Assembly (NCBI RefSeq): GCF_009362735.1
Contig: NZ_WHNP01000008.1
Coordinates: 176,275-240,274 of the forward strand
Source: Paraburkholderia franconis
GTDB lineage: Bacteria; Pseudomonadota; Gammaproteobacteria; Burkholderiales; Burkholderiaceae
Length of the DNA: 64,000 bases
Reading direction: 5' to 3'
The translations under genes were made by a program, and so were the position numbers. Under the pieces are notes generated by a model. The model did not search any database and was not told the origin of the DNA. It saw only the letters and a list, made by a program, of their open reading frames with translations. Within the stretch, counting starts at the first letter, position 1, and each line of letters starts with the position of its first letter. Below, piece by piece: positions 62,868-64,000 of the stretch.

Positions 62868-64000
62868 TCAGGCTTCGATGTGCTCTTCCGTCTTGCGCGC
62901 GCTCCTGGCGCCGTGCTCGAGGATGAAGTCGCGCAACTGCGGATAGATGATCGTGCGCCAGCGGCGGCCCGAGAAAATGCCGTAGTGTCCGCACTTTTCC
63001 GCGGTGAAGTGGCGGCGGTTCTTCTCGGGAATGCCTGTGCACAGATCGTGCGCGGCGCGCGTCTGGCCGTCGCCCGAGATGTCGTCGAGCTCGCCTTCGA
63101 TCGTGAAGAGGGCCGTCTTCCGGATGTCCTGCGGACGCACCGGTTCGCCGTCCACGACCCACGTGCCTTCGGCAAGACGGAATTCCTGGAACACGATTCT
63201 GATCGTCTGCAGATAGTACTCGGCGGCCATGTCGAGCACCGCGTTGTATTCGTCGTAGAAACTGCGGTGCGCTTCGGCATCTTCTTCATCGCCGCGCAGA
63301 AGGCTCTGATAGAAGTCCCAGTGCGACGCCGCGTGGCGTTCCGGATTCATCGCGACAAAGCCGGTGTGCTGCAGAAAGCCCGGGTACACCTTGCGGCCGA
63401 AGCCCGGATAGTTCGAAGGCACGTTATAGATCACGTTGTTCTCGAACCATTCATACGAATGCTGGGTCGCAAGCGAATTGACGGACGTGGGACTCTTGCG
63501 AGCATCGATCGGGCCACCCATCATCGTCATCGTGCGCGGCGTGTCTTCGCCGCGGCTCGCCATCAGCGAGATGGCGGCGAGCACGGGCACCGTTGGCTGG
63601 CACACCGAGATCACGTGCAGGTTCTTCGCGCCGATGTGGTGGATGAATTCCTGGATGTACGCGATGTAAGTGTCCAGATCGAACGAGCCGTCTTCGAGCG
63701 GCACCATGCGCGCGTCGATCCAGTCCGTGATGTACACCTTGTGGTCCTGCAGCAGCGTGCGCACGGTGTCGCGCAGCAGCGTCGAATGGTGGCCCGACAG
63801 CGGCGCGCACACCAGCACGACGGGCTCTTCCTTGAGTTGCGTGACGGCGTCGCTGTCGTCGGAATAGCGCTTGAAGCGCAGCAGACGGCAGAACGGCTTT
63901 TCGACGATCGTCTGTTCGACGATGGGAATGTTGCGGCCGTCCTTGACGATCTGATGCAGGTTGAACTCGGGCTTTTCGTAATCCTTGCCGAGGCGGTACA
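62868..64000 (-). CDS. phaZ: Intracellular polyhydroxyalkanoate depolymerase (5' end beyond window)
   Basis: The frame runs open to the window edge, so about 377 residues are visible and the start is missing. The protein is an alpha/beta hydrolase that degrades native PHB granules in the cytoplasm. The nucleophile region reads VISVCQPTVPVLA, with Cys in the lipase-box position, as in the PhaZ1-type depolymerases. The Asp and His of the triad are in GELDDISGDG and EKCGHYGIFSG. The upstream sequence (LLRFKRYSDD, EEPVVLVCAPLSGHHSTLL) continues the family. Converges with tetR across a shared terminator. Confidence 0.93.
   Translation of the reverse strand, partial: YRLGKDYEKPEFNLHQIVKDGRNIPIVEQTIVEKPFCRLLRFKRYSDDSDAVTQLKEEPVVLVCAPLSGHHSTLLRDTVRTLLQDHKVYITDWIDARMVPLEDGSFDLDTYIAYIQEFIHHIGAKNLHVISVCQPTVPVLAAISLMASRGEDTPRTMTMMGGPIDARKSPTSVNSLATQHSYEWFENNVIYNVPSNYPGFGRKVYPGFLQHTGFVAMNPERHAASHWDFYQSLLRGDEEDAEAHRSFYDEYNAVLDMAAEYYLQTIRIVFQEFRLAEGTWVVDGEPVRPQDIRKTALFTIEGELDDISGDGQTRAAHDLCTGIPEKNRRHFTAEKCGHYGIFSGRRWRTIIYPQLRDFILEHGARSARKTEEHIEA

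Overview
The window is a 64 kb piece of a high-GC proteobacterial chromosome. Gene content and style point to Burkholderiaceae, most likely Paraburkholderia, Caballeronia or a close relative: an intracellular PHB depolymerase, a stand-alone rsxB next to nth, a MocR-controlled aminotransferase cluster, benE, an mctP-type symporter with its DUF3311 partner, and OmpR/EnvZ-style regulation. The assignment is inferred from gene content, not from a search. Both ends cut through genes: a pirin-like protein at the left and phaZ at the right. There is no prophage, insertion sequence, integron or CRISPR array. It reads as ordinary core chromosome with small accessory patches.

Layout. 1-5.5 kb: end of a pirin gene, a Spy/CpxP-like periplasmic protein divergent from an OmpR-type regulator and EnvZ/CpxA-type kinase, a small conserved protein and a membrane diguanylate cyclase. 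5.5-9.3 kb: a two-gene ABC importer-type system with a double permease and an ATPase carrying a C-terminal extension. 9.3-14.9 kb: two tandem paralogous lipoproteins and two NtrC-family regulators flanking a DUF883 pair. 15-20.4 kb: small hydrophilic proteins, otsA, a glycine-zipper membrane protein, an MFS exporter and a PEBP protein. 20.5-24.6 kb: vsr and dcm (DNA cytosine methylation plus mismatch repair), small unknown genes, tRNA-Arg(CCU) and rubredoxin.

24.8-33.6 kb: a DUF4399 protein, uup, a MntA-HepT toxin-antitoxin pair, parE-parC and a CopD-like membrane protein. 33.7-37.5 kb: a chromate-transporter-family protein and a Cache-GGDEF-EAL protein. 38-44.4 kb: PhzF-like, Rid-family, aminotransferase, EamA and glyoxalase-like genes on the minus strand, divergent from a MocR regulator. 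44.5-49 kb: htpG, then ubiC, a hypoxanthine-DNA glycosylase and a spermidine-synthase-like methyltransferase with overlapping ends. 49.4-58 kb: DUF3311/mctP-type transporter, an FUSC protein, a PhnB-like protein, tal, benE, and a VWA/MoxR pair. 58.5-64 kb: two c-type cytochromes, DUF1841, rsxB-nth, a TetR regulator and phaZ.

The most interesting signals are regulatory DNA rather than new protein systems. They are a CpxR-box-like GTAAC-N5-GTAAC array between the Spy/CpxP-like gene and the two-component operon; nested perfect inverted repeats in front of an HTH-bearing dcm; repeated GGTAC motifs between the MocR gene and its divergent cluster; DnaA-box-like sites in front of parE; and a 15-bp perfect hairpin in the gap at 37.9 kb. 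I did not find a convincing, wholly undescribed multi-gene system.
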